Shown: positions 11,255-23,907, numbered from the stretch's first letter. The stretch is DNA of 64,000 nucleotides from Meghimatium bilineatum (GCA_034231615.1 CM067317.1:44524652-44588651), one strand, 5' to 3'. The notes: generated by a model not told the origin, from the letters alone. Translations and numbers: made by a program.

Positions 11255-11680
11255 TGCTGTAACTTTTGGCCTAGTTTTGTGGTGTTTCCCAACCGTCGTC
11301 TGACCTAGGTAGCATGCCCCAACGTTCGCGCGGGGTTTGTCTTGTCACAGTTCGCGCGATGTTGGAAGCATCGAGAATGTGAGAGTAGTTGTGATGTCAG
11401 GGTTTGGCGTGGAAATTGCCTATTTCTTTAAAAAAAAGGAATAAAAGAAATTAAATAAATGGTGGGTGGTAAAAGTTGGGTTGGCGGACGGTAAATGTTT
11501 GGTAAGATGACGGTTAGGTAAGAAAGAAACAAAAAAGGGGGGGCTTAAGCAAGCCCACCCCCCCTTAAATTACATTTAACCAAATAATTCATTTCGTTAA
11601 CAATTAGAAAAACAAAAAGAAAATAAAAATACAGGGGCTTTCCTTCAGAAAAAGGGGGGGGGGCCTTTTAGAAAATAGAC
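11255..11680. mobile_element. Diverged relative of the fold-back transposon end
   Basis: GGCCTAGTTTTG.GGT.TTCCC and later GTTCGCGCGG resemble the terminal arm at 13630-13750. A G-run hairpin (about 11536-11567) follows. No matching right arm found. Confidence 0.4.
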
Positions 11681-12192
11681 CATGCGCTCATTAGTAAAAT
11701 ACTGTAGTGCACATAGAACAGTGTAAATGATGAGTTTTGCGATCGGACATATTTCATAAATTTACGTAGTAGTGAAATAATTGCATATTTGGATTGCTTT
11801 ATTCGTGAAGGTTTGATATGTGTGCCCGTCGGGTGTCAGATATATGAAAGTGATAGAAATTGATAGCAGAATTTCTAAGAGTTCTTGTGAAATAAAGCTG
11901 GGTTTATCCGCCAAGCCAAGCTGAATGAGGTACGTAATTTAATATAATTAACAATTTTTATATTTTGAACTAGCCGACTATGGATTTCGCTGTATTCCGC
12001 GCAAAGCGAATGAAATGGATGGATCTGTCATTCACAAAGCCACGTCTCGCACAAAAACTCTCCTTTGTGCTTCCATGGTATGACATCACAGCATACATTA
12101 ATTTCATTGGCAGTGTGCGGAAATCCATGACGTCGGGTAGTCCGGAATATAAACATTGTGCTATTTATAGCACAGCAGCTACTGAAACAACA

Positions 12193-12356
12193 TTTTTACC
12201 CCGGATTAATCCGGGAAGTAAAGACTGCGAGAGAGGTAGACTATGAGAGATGGCTACCGCCCTCATTTGCAGAGCCTATGAAATGTGAGATCGCTAACAT
12301 TTCCCACAACCGTAGCCTACGGCATTAATAAATACTATGGGTTACTTTACTTACAA
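12193..12356 (+). mobile_element. SINE C copy, 3' part
   Basis: CCGGATTAATCCGGGAAGTA, AGACTGCGAGAG, GCCCTCATTT and GGGTTACTTTACTT match the reverse complement of 2738-2935. Confidence 0.75.
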
Positions 12357-12818
12357 TGACATAGTAGGAAAACAGATGAGGAGTTTGGAGAATTGGCAGA
12401 CATGTAAAATTAAAAGTCTTTTAAACTGCACAGTAATGAGTAATATTATTATAATGACATTGGATTGTCTTGATCATCAAGATGTTTTCTGATGTGCTCA
12501 CTTGCTTCATTTCTGCCTCTTTCGACCTATATAATATATATGACAATCAATACAAGGTAACTGCGTGAAACGTAACAACAATTAGACTTACGTAAAACAG
12601 TCACAGGTTTATATTTCGTTTCAATGGGACACCACACAGACTATATCTAAAACTAGTGGGTAATGATGGGCAATGATGAGCACACAAAAAATCACTAGTG
12701 GGTAATGATGAGCACACAAGAAATCAATTGAATGTGATTTGTGTATTGTAATTTTTATGATTTCTTGTGTACTCATCATTACCCACTAGTTTTAGATCAT
12801 ATAATAATAGTCTGTGGT

Positions 12819-14918
12819 CTATCTATCTATCTATACGCTGTGTCCCTTGTTTGCCTTGCAGCGTCAGGGGTGGAAGAGTTCTCTGGAGATGGCCTTCTTG
12901 TGCGCTGTTTGTAAGCTTGTTCCTGTGGCTTCTTTGATTTCTGTGATCCATCTTTTACATGGTCTGCCTCTGGCTTTATAACCGTTATGTCTATGTGTCA
13001 TGGCCATTTGTGGCATGCTATATGTCGGTAGTCTGGAAGCGTGTGAAAACCACTTTATCTGCTGTCTTTTGATGTGTTCCAATACTGGTATTGTTTTGGT
13101 TATCTGTCTGATGTTATCGTTTCTAATTCTATCTCTTAATGACACTCTGAGTATTCTTCGTAGACATGTCATTTCTGTTATCACTATTTTTCTTTTGTCT
13201 TGTGCTGTCATTGTCCAGGTTTGGCACTGGTAGCATAGTGATGGAATAATAATAGTCTTGTATAATGCAACTTTAGTGTCTATGTTTACATTTTTGTTCT
13301 TTAAAATGTGTGTCATCTGTCCTAGGATCTGGTATGTTTTGTTGCATCTATTTTGTATCTCTTTACTTGTTTTCCCTTCACTCGATATAATGCTTCCTAA
13401 GTAAGTGAACTCATTTACTTGTTTAAGGTGTTTATCATCGATGGAGATAGTGATATTTCTTTCTTTGCTACTGCCATTATTTCAGTCTTTTCAATATTAA
13501 TCTTCATGTTGAATTTTTGACATGTTATGTGGAGTTTGTTCATATGGTCTTGCAATTGTTCTTCTGATGTCGCTATTAGTACTTGGTCATCTGCAAAGAG
13601 TAGTTGGTGCAATCCACGTATCTACGGTTACGGTGGAATTTGACCTAGTTTTGAGGTATTCCCCAAAGCTGTAGTTGCGCTGATCCACTGTTCGCGCGGA
13701 AATGTGCCACGGCTTGCGAGAGGTTATGATATCACGGTTCGCGCGGGAATTGTTTTGGAGATCCGAGGTTAGTTAGTTAGTTAAGGTTGTGTGTGGTTTT
13801 AAGGAAAATAAAGGAGATAAAAAATAATAAAAAAGGAGTGGGAGGGGTGGTATAAAAAAGCGGGGAATACATGGCATATGAATGTTTAAAAAGGGGGGCC
13901 TGGGGGGTCTCCCCCCAGGGGTTGATGGTGGCATTAAAAAAGGGGGGGGGGATTGAGGGGGTCTGCCCTCTCATGACACTTGAATGTCCAAAAAAAAATC
14001 ATAAGAATAACACAAACCATGAGCACCGATCCACTTTGTTGAAATGTGCCGGCTTTTGCTGGTTTCTGATCACGCCTCGCCCAGTGTTGCCAACTTATTT
14101 CACCATAAAGCACCAGATTTGAGTGCTTTCTTTCGAATACTTTTTTTCAATAATTTTATAATTTGAAATAAAAACTGGACATTCAAATGTCATGAGAGGG
14201 GAGACACCCCTCAACCCCCTCCCCTTTTTTATGCCACCCCCCCCTGGGGAGACCCCCAGGCCCCCCCTTTTAAACATTCATATGCCATGTATTCCCCCCT
14301 TTTTTTATACCACCCCTCCCTCTCCTTTTTTATTATTTGTTATCTCCTTTATTTTCCTTAAAACCACACACAACCTTTACTAACTAACTAACCTCGGATA
14401 TCCAAAACGATTCCCGCTCGAACCGTGATATCATAACCTCTCGCAAGCCGTGGCACATTTCCACGCGAACAGTGGATCAGCGCAACTACAGCTTTGGGGA
14501 ATACCTCAAAACTAGGTCAAATTCCACCGTGACCGTAGATACGTGGATTGCGCCGAGTAGTTCATTCAATTTGTCTTTTATGTTATCTTCTTCGTTGGTA
14601 CTTGTTAGTTTACAGATGTGGTCGATATATGTTATAAAAAGTAGAGGGGATAGGACACACCCCTGGCGAACTCCTGATTGAATTTGGAACTTATTGGACA
14701 CACCTGCATTTGTTCTTACTGCACATTGGCTATTAGCATAAATTATAAATGCCCTTGCATATGTAATATGTTGATTAAATGTTCTGGTACTCCGTATATT
14801 GATAGTGTTTTCCATAGTTGTTGTCTGTCTACTCTGTCGAATGCCTTTTCTTGGTCTACGAATGCGATATATAATTCTTTGTTGTTTTCTGTGGCTCGTT
14901 CTGTTAGTTGTCTAAGTT
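12819..14918 (-). mobile_element. 5'-truncated LINE with RT, flanked by 14-bp target duplications
   Basis: The 14-bp TAATAGTCTGTGGT lies at 12805-12818 and again at 14919-14932. The element is on the minus strand, and its 3' end at 12819 carries a (TAGA)n tail. From 5': ELYIAFVDQEKAFDRVDR (RT motif A), GVRQGCVLSPLLF (motif B), then, after an insertion, LLFADDQVL (motif C, intact FADD), IEKTEIM, and a C-terminal domain RRILRVSLRDRIRN ... GRPCKRW. Fingers and endonuclease are missing. Same family as 22610-24300. Confidence 0.85.
13606..14554. mobile_element. 949-bp fold-back DNA transposon with ~385-bp TIRs and 8-bp TSD
   Basis: Ends GGTGCAATCC... and ...GGATTGCGCC. The target duplication GAGTAGTT is perfect (13598-13605 and 14555-14562). 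The arms (about 13606-13990 and 14170-14554) are near-complementary, with G-runs on the left and C-runs on the right, around a ~180-bp centre. No transposase ORF. It splits the LINE RT gene just before its FADD codons. The GG start and 8-bp duplication fit Merlin-like elements; hAT or P are alternatives. Confidence 0.85.
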
Positions 14919-14990
14919 TAATAGTCTGTGGTGTCCCATTGAAACGAAATAATTGAAATATAAAGTAAACCTGTGTTTTACGTAAGTCTA

Positions 14991-16138
14991 ATAATAATAA
15001 TATATATAGGCATTAGCACTAATCGAAATATTTCCGCAAAAAGATATTTAGAGTAGTGTCCCTTGATAAAAATGCCATGTGCCGACATTTTCATTTTTTC
15101 ATGAACCACGTGTGTAATATCCAATGGAATTGTCATTTAGTGACGCCACGCAGCTTTAGATCATATAAAAGTGAACTGTATACTTTTTATCATCCATTTC
15201 TGCAGTGTATTAAGATTAGGTATGTTGGAGATACCTTATCTACAATTAACACCAAGCAATTAAACAAGACGAGGTAGGTGTTTTTTGTCTTTGCACACGT
15301 ATATTTCTAAATTTTGATTAAAATTAATATGTGAAACCATGTCTAACATATTCAGCAACCATTTCTATCTTTATGTACCAAATTTTAACATTTCTAGAAG
15401 TACCTATTAATTATTATTAAATTTTAAAAATGCTATGGTGATCGACCGACCACGCTACTAACTTTAGAGTTCGTTTTCGGCTGTTCAATGTTGCCGCGCC
15501 GTTAATTATCGATATTCGTGTATAATGTTAAAAATTTAAGTTACAGTTTAATGAATTTCTACATCTTATCATCCTTTAGTTAATTTAATGTGACACTATG
15601 TACTAGTGTTTATTGAAATGTCTTCAAACAGTATTGTATTAAATTATTCAAGGGTACAGATAAAAAAACATGTCAGCGCGTCAGAATGCTTGCAGCCCAT
15701 GTTACCATGACGATGACAAGTGTTTGTGTCTCACTGTCACTGTAATCGAACTCAGATAGCTTCTATTCAAACATTATTAGTAGGTCTAGGTATAAATTAG
15801 AATTACCGTAAAGATAATTTTTATGATGCATTATTGGATATTCTATTTAATTCTGATAGTGACAGTGATGTTATGACTGGAGACCTAATGCATAAGGCTT
15901 TAGGCATCTGGGTTCCCTCATCTCTCCCACCCACACTTTACTTTCTTGCTGGCGTATCTCCGTCTCGGGGCTTCCGTCTATCCACCACATATTTTCTTCT
16001 TTTTTTCTTCTTTTCTTTTTTCCTCTTGTATTCTCCACCTCTGCATTTTTTTCATCCCACTTAGTTATTCGCCATACAGTTCCTGTACTCTAGTCAGTTG
16101 GCATTCGCTATGTCCTACCTTACCTCCAGAATTTTCTT
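14991..16138. other. No gene recognised
   Basis: AT-rich sequence with short ORFs only (15056-15277, 15834-16143) and no motif I recognise. A T/C-rich stretch at 15985-16060. Confidence 0.45.
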
Positions 16139-16410
16139 ATTAATTAGCCCCAATTATGCCTGACAATTGGTACAGTATATTCAACAGATGCGTCTTGCCT
16201 TCCCGAACACAAAAAAGTATAATTTGTATGGTGTTTTATCATAAATAAGTGAAATAATTAATAATTAGACAATTAAATTACAAGTAAATTATGCAAATTA
16301 GCCACCATTTTGAATATTAATTAGCCCCAATTATGCCTGACAATTGGTACAGTATATTCAACAGATGCGTCTTGCCTTCCCGAACACAAAAATGTATAGT
16401 TTTATGCATA
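16139..16410. repeat. Direct repeat, ~178-bp period, two units
   Basis: TTAATTAGCCCCAATTATGC then CGTCTTGCCTTCCCGAACAC occurs at about 16139 and again at 16317, nearly identical. Related units in inverted orientation at 38512-38800. Confidence 0.85.
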
Positions 16411-17356
16411 TATTATCATAAATAACTGAAATATTTCATAAAATGCTAGTTCTGCTTCAATTCTTGGTCACAACTTTCATCATCAGTCCGTTCATATTTT
16501 ATTATATGTTCCCATGTAATTATCTTTTCCTGAAATTTCGACAAAAAAAATTCATAACTTTTCACAGAATCGACCTACAGACTTGGTTGAGGTATCGTTG
16601 AATTGCAAATTTCAAGGGCTATCTAACTGTGGTGTTTATAATGTTATAAACCCAATTTGAAAATTTAGTGCTAATACCTAATATATATGTTAATTGTAGT
16701 ACCAGCAGTGGTAATGTCTTACAGCAGCCCTGTCTTACTCCCGGTGTTTTTTCAAATGGTTCTGTGAGACCTTCGTTTTGTTCTTATTACGTGAATCCCC
16801 AATTCACTAGAATAAATTAGTAAACTCTGAGTAATCAATCTAAAATTGGTGGAAATCATCGAAATCGGCAATCACATTCAGAGCGCCGGAAGAGTAAGTT
16901 AACGAGCGTTTGCATCATACATTACAAAAACAAATAAGTTTACCACACTTACTGTTGCACATCTTATATTCATCGTGTCAGCGTATTTATCACAGGGCCA
17001 AATAATCCACAAATTTATTAAGTTGAAACATACAAACTCGTGTTATTCTAGGTTGTCGAAGAAGTGTGATACTCTTTTCTGGCAACTGGGAGTATACGAC
17101 CAGATTTCCACTAATTATTATGTCAAACTTTCCTAGTCTTCATCATTATTATTCTTTGTTTCCAAAACCTTATAATAGTGGTAGTCCAGGGAATGGAAAG
17201 GGAATATGTTGTGTTGTAGTTTACATGTGTATAATTTACTTTTGCGACTTTCTGCCCATCATATCCAGTTTGGTATTTTTTATTTCCTTTAACATACGAG
17301 ATAGTGTAGGGAACGTGGATGCTGGGGTCATGCACTCATCTGCGAATATGCTGGGT
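16411..17356. other. No gene recognised
   Basis: Unique AT-rich sequence. The complementary ORFs at 17066-17362 have no recognisable domain. Confidence 0.4.
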
Positions 17357-18079
17357 AGTTAATGAGTTTGCCTCTCTTTTGGAGAGGCGTGCCTCTTTCA
17401 ACCAGCGGACAAAGTCCAATTAGGTTATATCAGGACACACTACCATAAATATTAGAGGTAACAAAGACCCCTGGGATTTACCACAACCTAAGGAATATGC
17501 GAACCTATACGAATATGCCAAGGATACAGTTGTGATTTATACTGATGGGTCGGCTATCAACTGTGCGTATGAGCCTTTACTACCAGATCACATGGAAGAA
17601 CAGTACACGAAGCCAGTGGAACCTTCACCGCAAGAACAAGCAGTCTAACCAGTGGCGTAGCGTGGGTCAATGGCGCCCGGGGCGGAAGCATAATTTTCCG
17701 CCCTTGTGAGATTACAAAAAATATGGCAGTGATTGTGAAAGCCTGGAAGAAAATACATTTTCTGCCCTCCCGATGGTGCCGCCTGGGGCGGTCCGCACCT
17801 CCGCCCCCTCTCATTGCGCCACTGGTTGCGGGGCATCAACTTTGGCATGGCAAAGGCATTTAAATCCTATTTCAATGTTTTCATTATTTTGATGCCCGGT
17901 GCGACCGCAACCCCCTCGGCACGCCCATCACTCAAGGACACGGGGAAGAATATGCTAACAAAGATGGCGGAAATCCCCGTGAATTATAGCTTGTGTCCTG
18001 ATATAGCCTAATTGGACTTTGTCCGCTGGTTGAAAGGGGCACGCCTCTCAAAAAGAGAGGCAAACTCATTAACCTACCT
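17357..18079. mobile_element. TIR element (~80-bp inverted ends) enclosing RNase H pieces
   Basis: GTTAATGAGTTTGCCTCTC ... GGACAAAGTCCAATTAGG at 17358-17430 is mirrored at 17998-18078. Between them a frame reads DTVVIYTDGSAIN (RNase H motif 1) at about 17518-17560, then a hAT-like MITE, then a weak NKMAEIP-like RNase H end. No clear TSD. Confidence 0.65.
17650..17824. mobile_element. hAT-like MITE, 175 bp
   Basis: Ends CAGTGGCGTAGC and ATTGCGCCACTG, a common terminal sequence of hAT non-autonomous elements, with GC-rich inner repeats. No matching 8-bp duplication seen. Confidence 0.6.
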
Positions 18080-18399
18080 ACCTATGAATTATAGCAATTT
18101 TAGCTTAAATCTGCATAATTACGTGCTATGAAGGATACTCTCGGCTGGCGCGTATCGCTTTGTTGAGAAGGATGGAATAGATATGGGATAATCCCACTAC
18201 AATTAAATAAATCACTTGTAAACACTTTCCTCTATATAACCACATCACTGTTGCCTCTAATTTTTCCACTATCCTGTTTATTTATTGCCAAACTTAGCAT
18301 AAATATTTTATACAGTGGTATGTCCCTATATAGGCCTGAGAAGATTACATGTTTTCGAGTACAAATGCTACAGACAAATTCTACGAATTTCCTATTCCT

Positions 18400-18760
18400 A
18401 TAAGTTGCCATCTCTTTCATAGGGTTGCCATCTCTTTCACAGGGCTGCCATCTCTTTCAGATTGTTGCCATCTCTTCCACAGGGTTTCCATCTCTTTCAC
18501 GGGTTGCCATCTCTTTCACGTGATTTCTATCTCTTTCACATGGTTTCTATCTCTTTCACATGGTTTCTATCTCTTTAATGGGATTTCTATCTCTTTCACG
18601 AGGTTTCTATCTCTTTCATAGGGTTGCCATCTTTCACAGGGTTTCTATCTCTTTCATGAGGTTTCTATCTCTTTCACAGGGTTTCTATATCTTTCACGAG
18701 GTTTCTATCTCTTTCACATGGTTTCTATCTCTTTGACAGGGTTGCCATTTTAAATATCTG
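18400..18760. repeat. ~20-bp pyrimidine-rich tandem repeat
   Basis: About 17 variable units built on GGTTKCYATCTCTTTCAC. Confidence 0.9.
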
Positions 18761-18780
18761 GTTCATGATTAAGTTGAATA

Positions 18781-18895
18781 TGTCAGGCTAAATGGTGCGA
18801 TATCTCAACAAGGCTCTAGACCATGACATATGCATTCCGTTCTCTAGACTACATTCTACCAATCTATTTTGAGAACGAATGCAAAAAACGAAATA
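18781..18895 (+). mobile_element. SINE A 3' fragment
   Basis: TGTCAGGCTAAATGGTGCGATATC, GCATTCCGTTCTCTAGACTAC and GAGAACGAATGCA follow the order of the SINE A 3' half. Confidence 0.75.
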
Positions 18896-19439
18896 TTTGG
18901 CAATTTTTCGACTATTTTGAAAGCATATCTACTTTCACATATAATCTTGTTTAAATTTATCTAAAAATGTACTTAGTAAAACACATGTTTTTAGAATGGT
19001 CCACTTAGACACGACGAACTATCACTAAAACTAGGGTGTTATGATGTAAACAAGAAAACCTACAAATTACAATACACAAAACATTTTCAACATTTATATC
19101 AAAAGGTTGATCATGTCTTCTTGTTTAAACTATCATTCAAAGCCTCCAAGTAAACAAATTGACAAAGCAGCATCTTAATAAAACTGGCTTGTTTATTTGG
19201 GTGGTCTTTGTTGATTTTTTTTGCTTCTTTCATAAGCCTCCATTGAAGCCATATCTCTCCACATCTCAAGGGGGTTCTACAATTGTAGAAACAACTTGTA
19301 GAAAACTGGCAACCAAACCACAGAATAAAATGAAATTCAGTCCTGAGCCATTACGATGAAATAAAAGGTAGCTATCACCTCCCAGACAAAAACTGCAAAG
19401 AGTAGAAAAATGTTTATCACCACATGCAGGTTTTAAATT

Positions 19440-20430
19440 GCCGGAAATCAAGACACAATAAAGAAATAATGCACCGAAAAGTTCCGACCCAGTAAGTCTT
19501 ATGAAAGCAACACAGAAAACAATAGACACCTACCCAGAACAATGGATTCACGTCTATACTGATGGGTCTGCTTTCAAAACTACCATCAAAGCAGGTTATG
19601 GTGTCTATATAGAATATCCAGACAAATCATATGATGAGTTGTTTGATGCCTGTGGGGAGATATGTTCTAACTATGAAGCCGAAATAACAGCACTAGAAGT
19701 TGTATTGTACCACATGAAGACCATATTTGATGCCTTTCCATCAAAAGTTCACAACATTGTTATTTTCACAGATTCTATGTGCGCTCTTCAAGCACTAGAA
19801 TGCGATGGACATTGTAAGCCTGAGCTGGTGGAAATATATCACCATGCCAACCAGCTACTTACATTGTTATGCAGTGGATATCTGGCCACTCAAACACACC
19901 TGGAAATGACAAGGCAGACAGACTAGCACAGATGGGAGCTCAACAAGAACAGCCATATACATAAACAACCATGCACACGGTTAAAATGATGCTGAAATCT
20001 GTGACTAAAGAAAATTGAGTGAACAGATGGGCTATGGGAAACACTGGGACGGAAATCTATAAATATATGACCAGCCCAAGTCCTAAAGATAACATCAACC
20101 TCCTGGGAAGAAAAGACCAGAGTATCATCTTCCGACTGCACACCACACAACATGTACAGCTTAACAATCGCCTGAACAGAATACAACCACAACTCACAAT
20201 CTAGAGTGCCGACTGTGCACTCATCCCTATGAAAATGTTGACTGCAACCTTTTTAAATGCACAGCACTGGATGACATCAGGAAAATGCTTCTCCCTCCAG
20301 GGCCAGATAAATGGAACACATTACTGGAACATAAATGGAACAGCTGACAAACACATTGCATATATCACACAATGACATTGGGTCAAAGGGCATGAGCCCA
20401 TGGACCGCTGGATCAGCAACCAACCAACCA
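19440..20430 (+). mobile_element. LINE 3' fragment with RNase H domain
   Basis: The ORF 19501-19926 carries RNase H motifs WIHVYTDGSA (first Asp), YEAEITALEVVL (Glu) and IVIFTDSMCALQAL (third acidic). A frameshift near 19880 leads to SGHSNTPGNDKADRLAQMGA, the His/Asp motif. Then comes a C-terminal region (IIFRLHTTQH, PYENVDCNLFKC) and the 3' UTR GGCATGAGCCCATGGACCGC near 20390. Frames are broken, so it is inactive. The 3' UTR recurs at 49138-49190. Confidence 0.8.
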
Positions 20431-20854
20431 ATAAAACTTGCCTAGGAAAGAAATCATGTGAAACATAGACATTATGCATTTTGGCAATTTAATTAATTTG
20501 AGCAGCTTTTCGACCATCTGTAAAGACGCAAAAAGCTATAATTTTGTATGTTTTCTTCTAACTATATCAAGACCTTGTTTTAATGTATTCGGATAGAGGG
20601 TAACTTTGTTTCGTAAAAAGGGGTCGTAGATCAGTTTGTTTCTATAAAATGGGGTCATGACTCAAAAATAATTCAGAATCAGAGCGATTGATGTAGAAGA
20701 AATCTCTTATTTCTGAGACATGTCTCTAAATCTGGACAATCATTCTTTGATATAATTCTGTCATTCATTGTGGTTTTAAAAAAATGACAAAGTACTTCAA
20801 TATAATCTTCAACAATTTTATTTACATTAAATATCTATTTTATTTATAAACCTG

Positions 20855-20930
20855 CACCCATCAGGGTCATAAGGGTACCACATTGAAATCTTTAGCACAC
20901 AGTCCCACAAGGGGTGAAAATTCTTGAGAC
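20855..20930 (-). mobile_element. LINE 3'-end fragment
   Basis: CAGGGTCATAAGGGTACCACATTG ... TTTAGCACACAGTCC parallels the 3' end at 55510-55575. Confidence 0.55.
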
Positions 20931-21000
20931 TAATGGGAATCGAACCAGGCCTATTCTAGTGGCACCAAATCACCTTGCAAGGTATGGTTTTAACAATACA
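20920..21000 (-). mobile_element. tRNA-derived SINE head
   Basis: The minus strand has a clear B box (GGTTCGATTCCC) with an upstream CTTGCAAGGTGATTTGGTGCC segment. The tRNA fold is not convincing. Confidence 0.4.
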
Positions 21001-21029
21001 TTTGCGTAAAATGAGATGTTTGAGAAAAG

Positions 21030-21320
21030 TTAAAAATATTAAACATTGAGACCAACAGAGAAATGAAGATATCAGAGAAGAAATAAAAACCATCTCAAGA
21101 CTACATTGAGAGACAGCAAACAAGGTGGTTTAGTCACATCATTAGAATGGAACCAAAGCAACCAGCACTTTGTGCATACAACAGCTGAAGATCAGGCTAC
21201 AGGGAACAAGGAAGACCAAGGATTAGATGGATGGAGACAATCAAAGAAACCTTAAAGAGACACGTGCTGACAATAGCCAAAGTCTGACAACTCCAACTTC
21301 ACCTACAACATTTAACAACA
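21030..21320 (+). mobile_element. LINE RT C-terminal fragment
   Basis: Broken frame reads NEDIREEIKTISRL, then RWFSHIIRMEPKQPALCAY and QGRPRIRWMETIKETLKRH, the C-terminal RT tail. Only the 3' part is present. Confidence 0.7.
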
Positions 21321-21589
21321 CAATTGGAGGACCCATGTAATAGGACAAGCTTCCTCTTAGAACACCCCAATCATAAAGCCCTGATTGTTTCCATTCATAG
21401 GCAGTAAGGTTAGTAAAGCATCAAGAGGTTTCAGCAGCTCTAGCTAATATTTTTCTTTTTCACTCTTCATATTCCACTACTGAAGTCATTTGTTGATGCT
21501 TATCTGCAGTCTGTTCTACTTTCTATCTTTTTTATCTCTCATCATCGGAAAATTAGATAAGTTTAAAAAAAAGGGTTCAAATGTTGTAG

Positions 21590-21828
21590 AGCATTGACTT
21601 CACTGTATTCGATTCCCATATATACTCATCACTCTCAACAATGTGGCATGCTGCCTGCCAAGAGTACCACTCATAGCACGTAACTCCATAACTTCAAGTG
21701 ATAACCCACAGGGATCTCTGAAAAAATCCACTTTATACACAAAATAACATGAGCCAGATTCGAACTCATGATCTCTTGAACTCAAGACGAACAGCTTAAC
21801 CCCATTACACTAGGGAGATCCCCCTGAA
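21590..21828 (-). mobile_element. SINE D (tRNA-derived) copy
   Basis: The minus-strand head from 21828 has A-box TAGTGTAATGGGG and B-box GAGTTCGAATCTG. The body continues GGGTTATCACTTGAAGTTA, GTGCTATGAGTGGTACTC. Head and body also occur at 43601-43985. Confidence 0.65.
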
Positions 21829-22043
21829 AATTAGAAAGTTGTGACAAATCTTCAAATTAATAATATTGACTTTAATTAATGTTTTATTTGGGTCAGTACA
21901 AATCACAGCCAGCCCCTTGTCATTCGTTGCGGCGAATGGAGGCTTTATCAATAAACGCACACACGCGAATATAAATTTGAATACAAAGTAATAAACAAAC
22001 TAAAACGCCCTCACCAAGTGTCTAGCTTTAATAAAATACGTCT

Positions 22044-22400
22044 TTATATAGACAAGCCTGTAGATAAGGGACAAAATTTGAGGGCTTCAAATCCATCAAC
22101 CCCCTTCCCCCCAGCAAAAAACAAAACATATCTTTTAGTACTAGGACTGTAGCCAAAATGTTGGTAAAACCTCTCCCGTGACAATTTTTTTTTTACAATA
22201 AGGTTATCACATTTCTCATTAAAAAGGGAATTACACACGAAATCAGGCAAGTGGTTGCTTTTTTTAGGTAAAAATTCCCTCGTTATTGAAAATGTATCTA
22301 CGGCTCTGCATATAGACATGTTTGATATTAGGAACATATGCCTACCATGATTTTCCCCCGTGAAACAAGATTTCTGTAAAAGCCCAGAGACTTTTGACAT
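22044..22400 (-). other. Unrecognised 118-codon ORF
   Basis: Contains RAVDTFSITREFLPKK and LSRERFYQHFGY. I recognise no family. It could be part of an uncharacterised element; no splice or promoter support. Confidence 0.2.
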
Positions 22401-23386
22401 TAATTTTATATATTAAATCACATGCTATGTGTGAATGCTCTCATCAAAACTAAACACACAATAGCAGAGAAACAACATAAAAAGAAATAATTCAACATTA
22501 AACCCACGCCTGTTAGATTGATGGTAGCATTGTCACAAACAAATTAGGAGATTTCTAATATTTTTGTTCATACTGTCAATAGTAGTAACAGCGTTAAACA
22601 TGTACCAAATAACAAAGCAACGGGAATAGACGACATACCTATAGAACTAATAAAAATGCTAACAGGGACAGGTATAACGTGGTTACCGACTGTTCAATGT
22701 GATATGGAAGACAACAGGAGTAGAATACAGCGGTAATTGTTCCCATTTGATAGGAAAAAAGCAGTAAGAAGGACTGCACTAAGTATAGAGGCATAGGCCC
22801 CTATCACTCTTAAGCCACAAAGGAAAAATCTTTAGCAAGACACTACAGAGAAGGATGCGCACTAATATAGAACCACGGCTCAACAACACACAAATAGGCT
22901 TTCGGAAAAACAAAAGCTGTACAGATGCAATCATCGCCATCAAACAACTTTCAGAAAGAGAAATAGAACATAACCAAGACTTATATTTGGCTTTCGCCGA
23001 CCTAGAGAAATATTTTCACGCAGTGGACAGAGCACAACTATGGATAACACTGCAGACATATGGAATTCCCCAACATTTGATACGCATATGTTAGAGCATA
23101 TATGCCAATAGTCAATGCTCCGTAAGAACGATCACTGGTACATCTGTAACCCTTATTGTTCATGGCATACATAGATCACATCTGCAAAGTAGCAAAGACA
23201 ACGGAAGAAAACAATTTGAAGGATAACTTAAATGAACTACTATTTGTCGATGATCAAGCACTAGTGATATCATCAGAAGAGGAACTACAAAGACAAATAG
23301 ATAGATTACACCAAACATGTCATACCTTTATCATGAAGATAAATATAGAAAAGACCGAAGTAATGAAGATAGGAAGAACAGAAACA

Positions 23387-23515
<129 letters not shown>

Positions 23516-23907
23516 AATAACAGACTTAAAAGTGACAGAATTGACATACCTAGGAAGTATTAGGATAACAACAGATTGCAAGAGCAGCAAAGAATTACAC
23601 AATAGATGTAGTAAAGCATACCAAGCCCTAGGGCAAAGGACACCAATCTTCAGAAACAAAAATGTAGATTTAAACACCAAAATAGCACTATTGAAAACGA
23701 TTATTATGCCAATGTTGTGCTACAAATTCCAAACATGGACAACGACAGCACAAGACAAACGTATACTTGTGTTAGATGAAATGTCATGGTTACGCAGAAT
23801 CATAGGAGTATAGCTAAGAGATAGGGTGAGGAATGAGGACATTAAACAAAAAATCGGCACCACTCATTCTTGGAATATATTAAGAGACAGCAGATCAAAT
23901 GATTTGC

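Larger units (their letters stand above)
12580..14990. mobile_element. Palindromic MITE split by a LINE
   Basis: The left part (12580-12818) and right part (14933-14990) together form one palindrome. Left arm: TTACGTAAAAC, CGTTTCAATGGGACACCAC, ACTAGTGGGTAATGATGAGC. The return arm begins at about 12757 and its last ~58 bp reappear after the LINE (GTCCCATTGAAACG ... GTTTTACGTAAG). Without the LINE the element is about 300 bp. Confidence 0.8.

Noticed and set aside
21750..21828. tRNA gene on the minus strand
   Set aside because: A and B boxes are present but the stems pair poorly and the sequence continues into a repeated SINE body.
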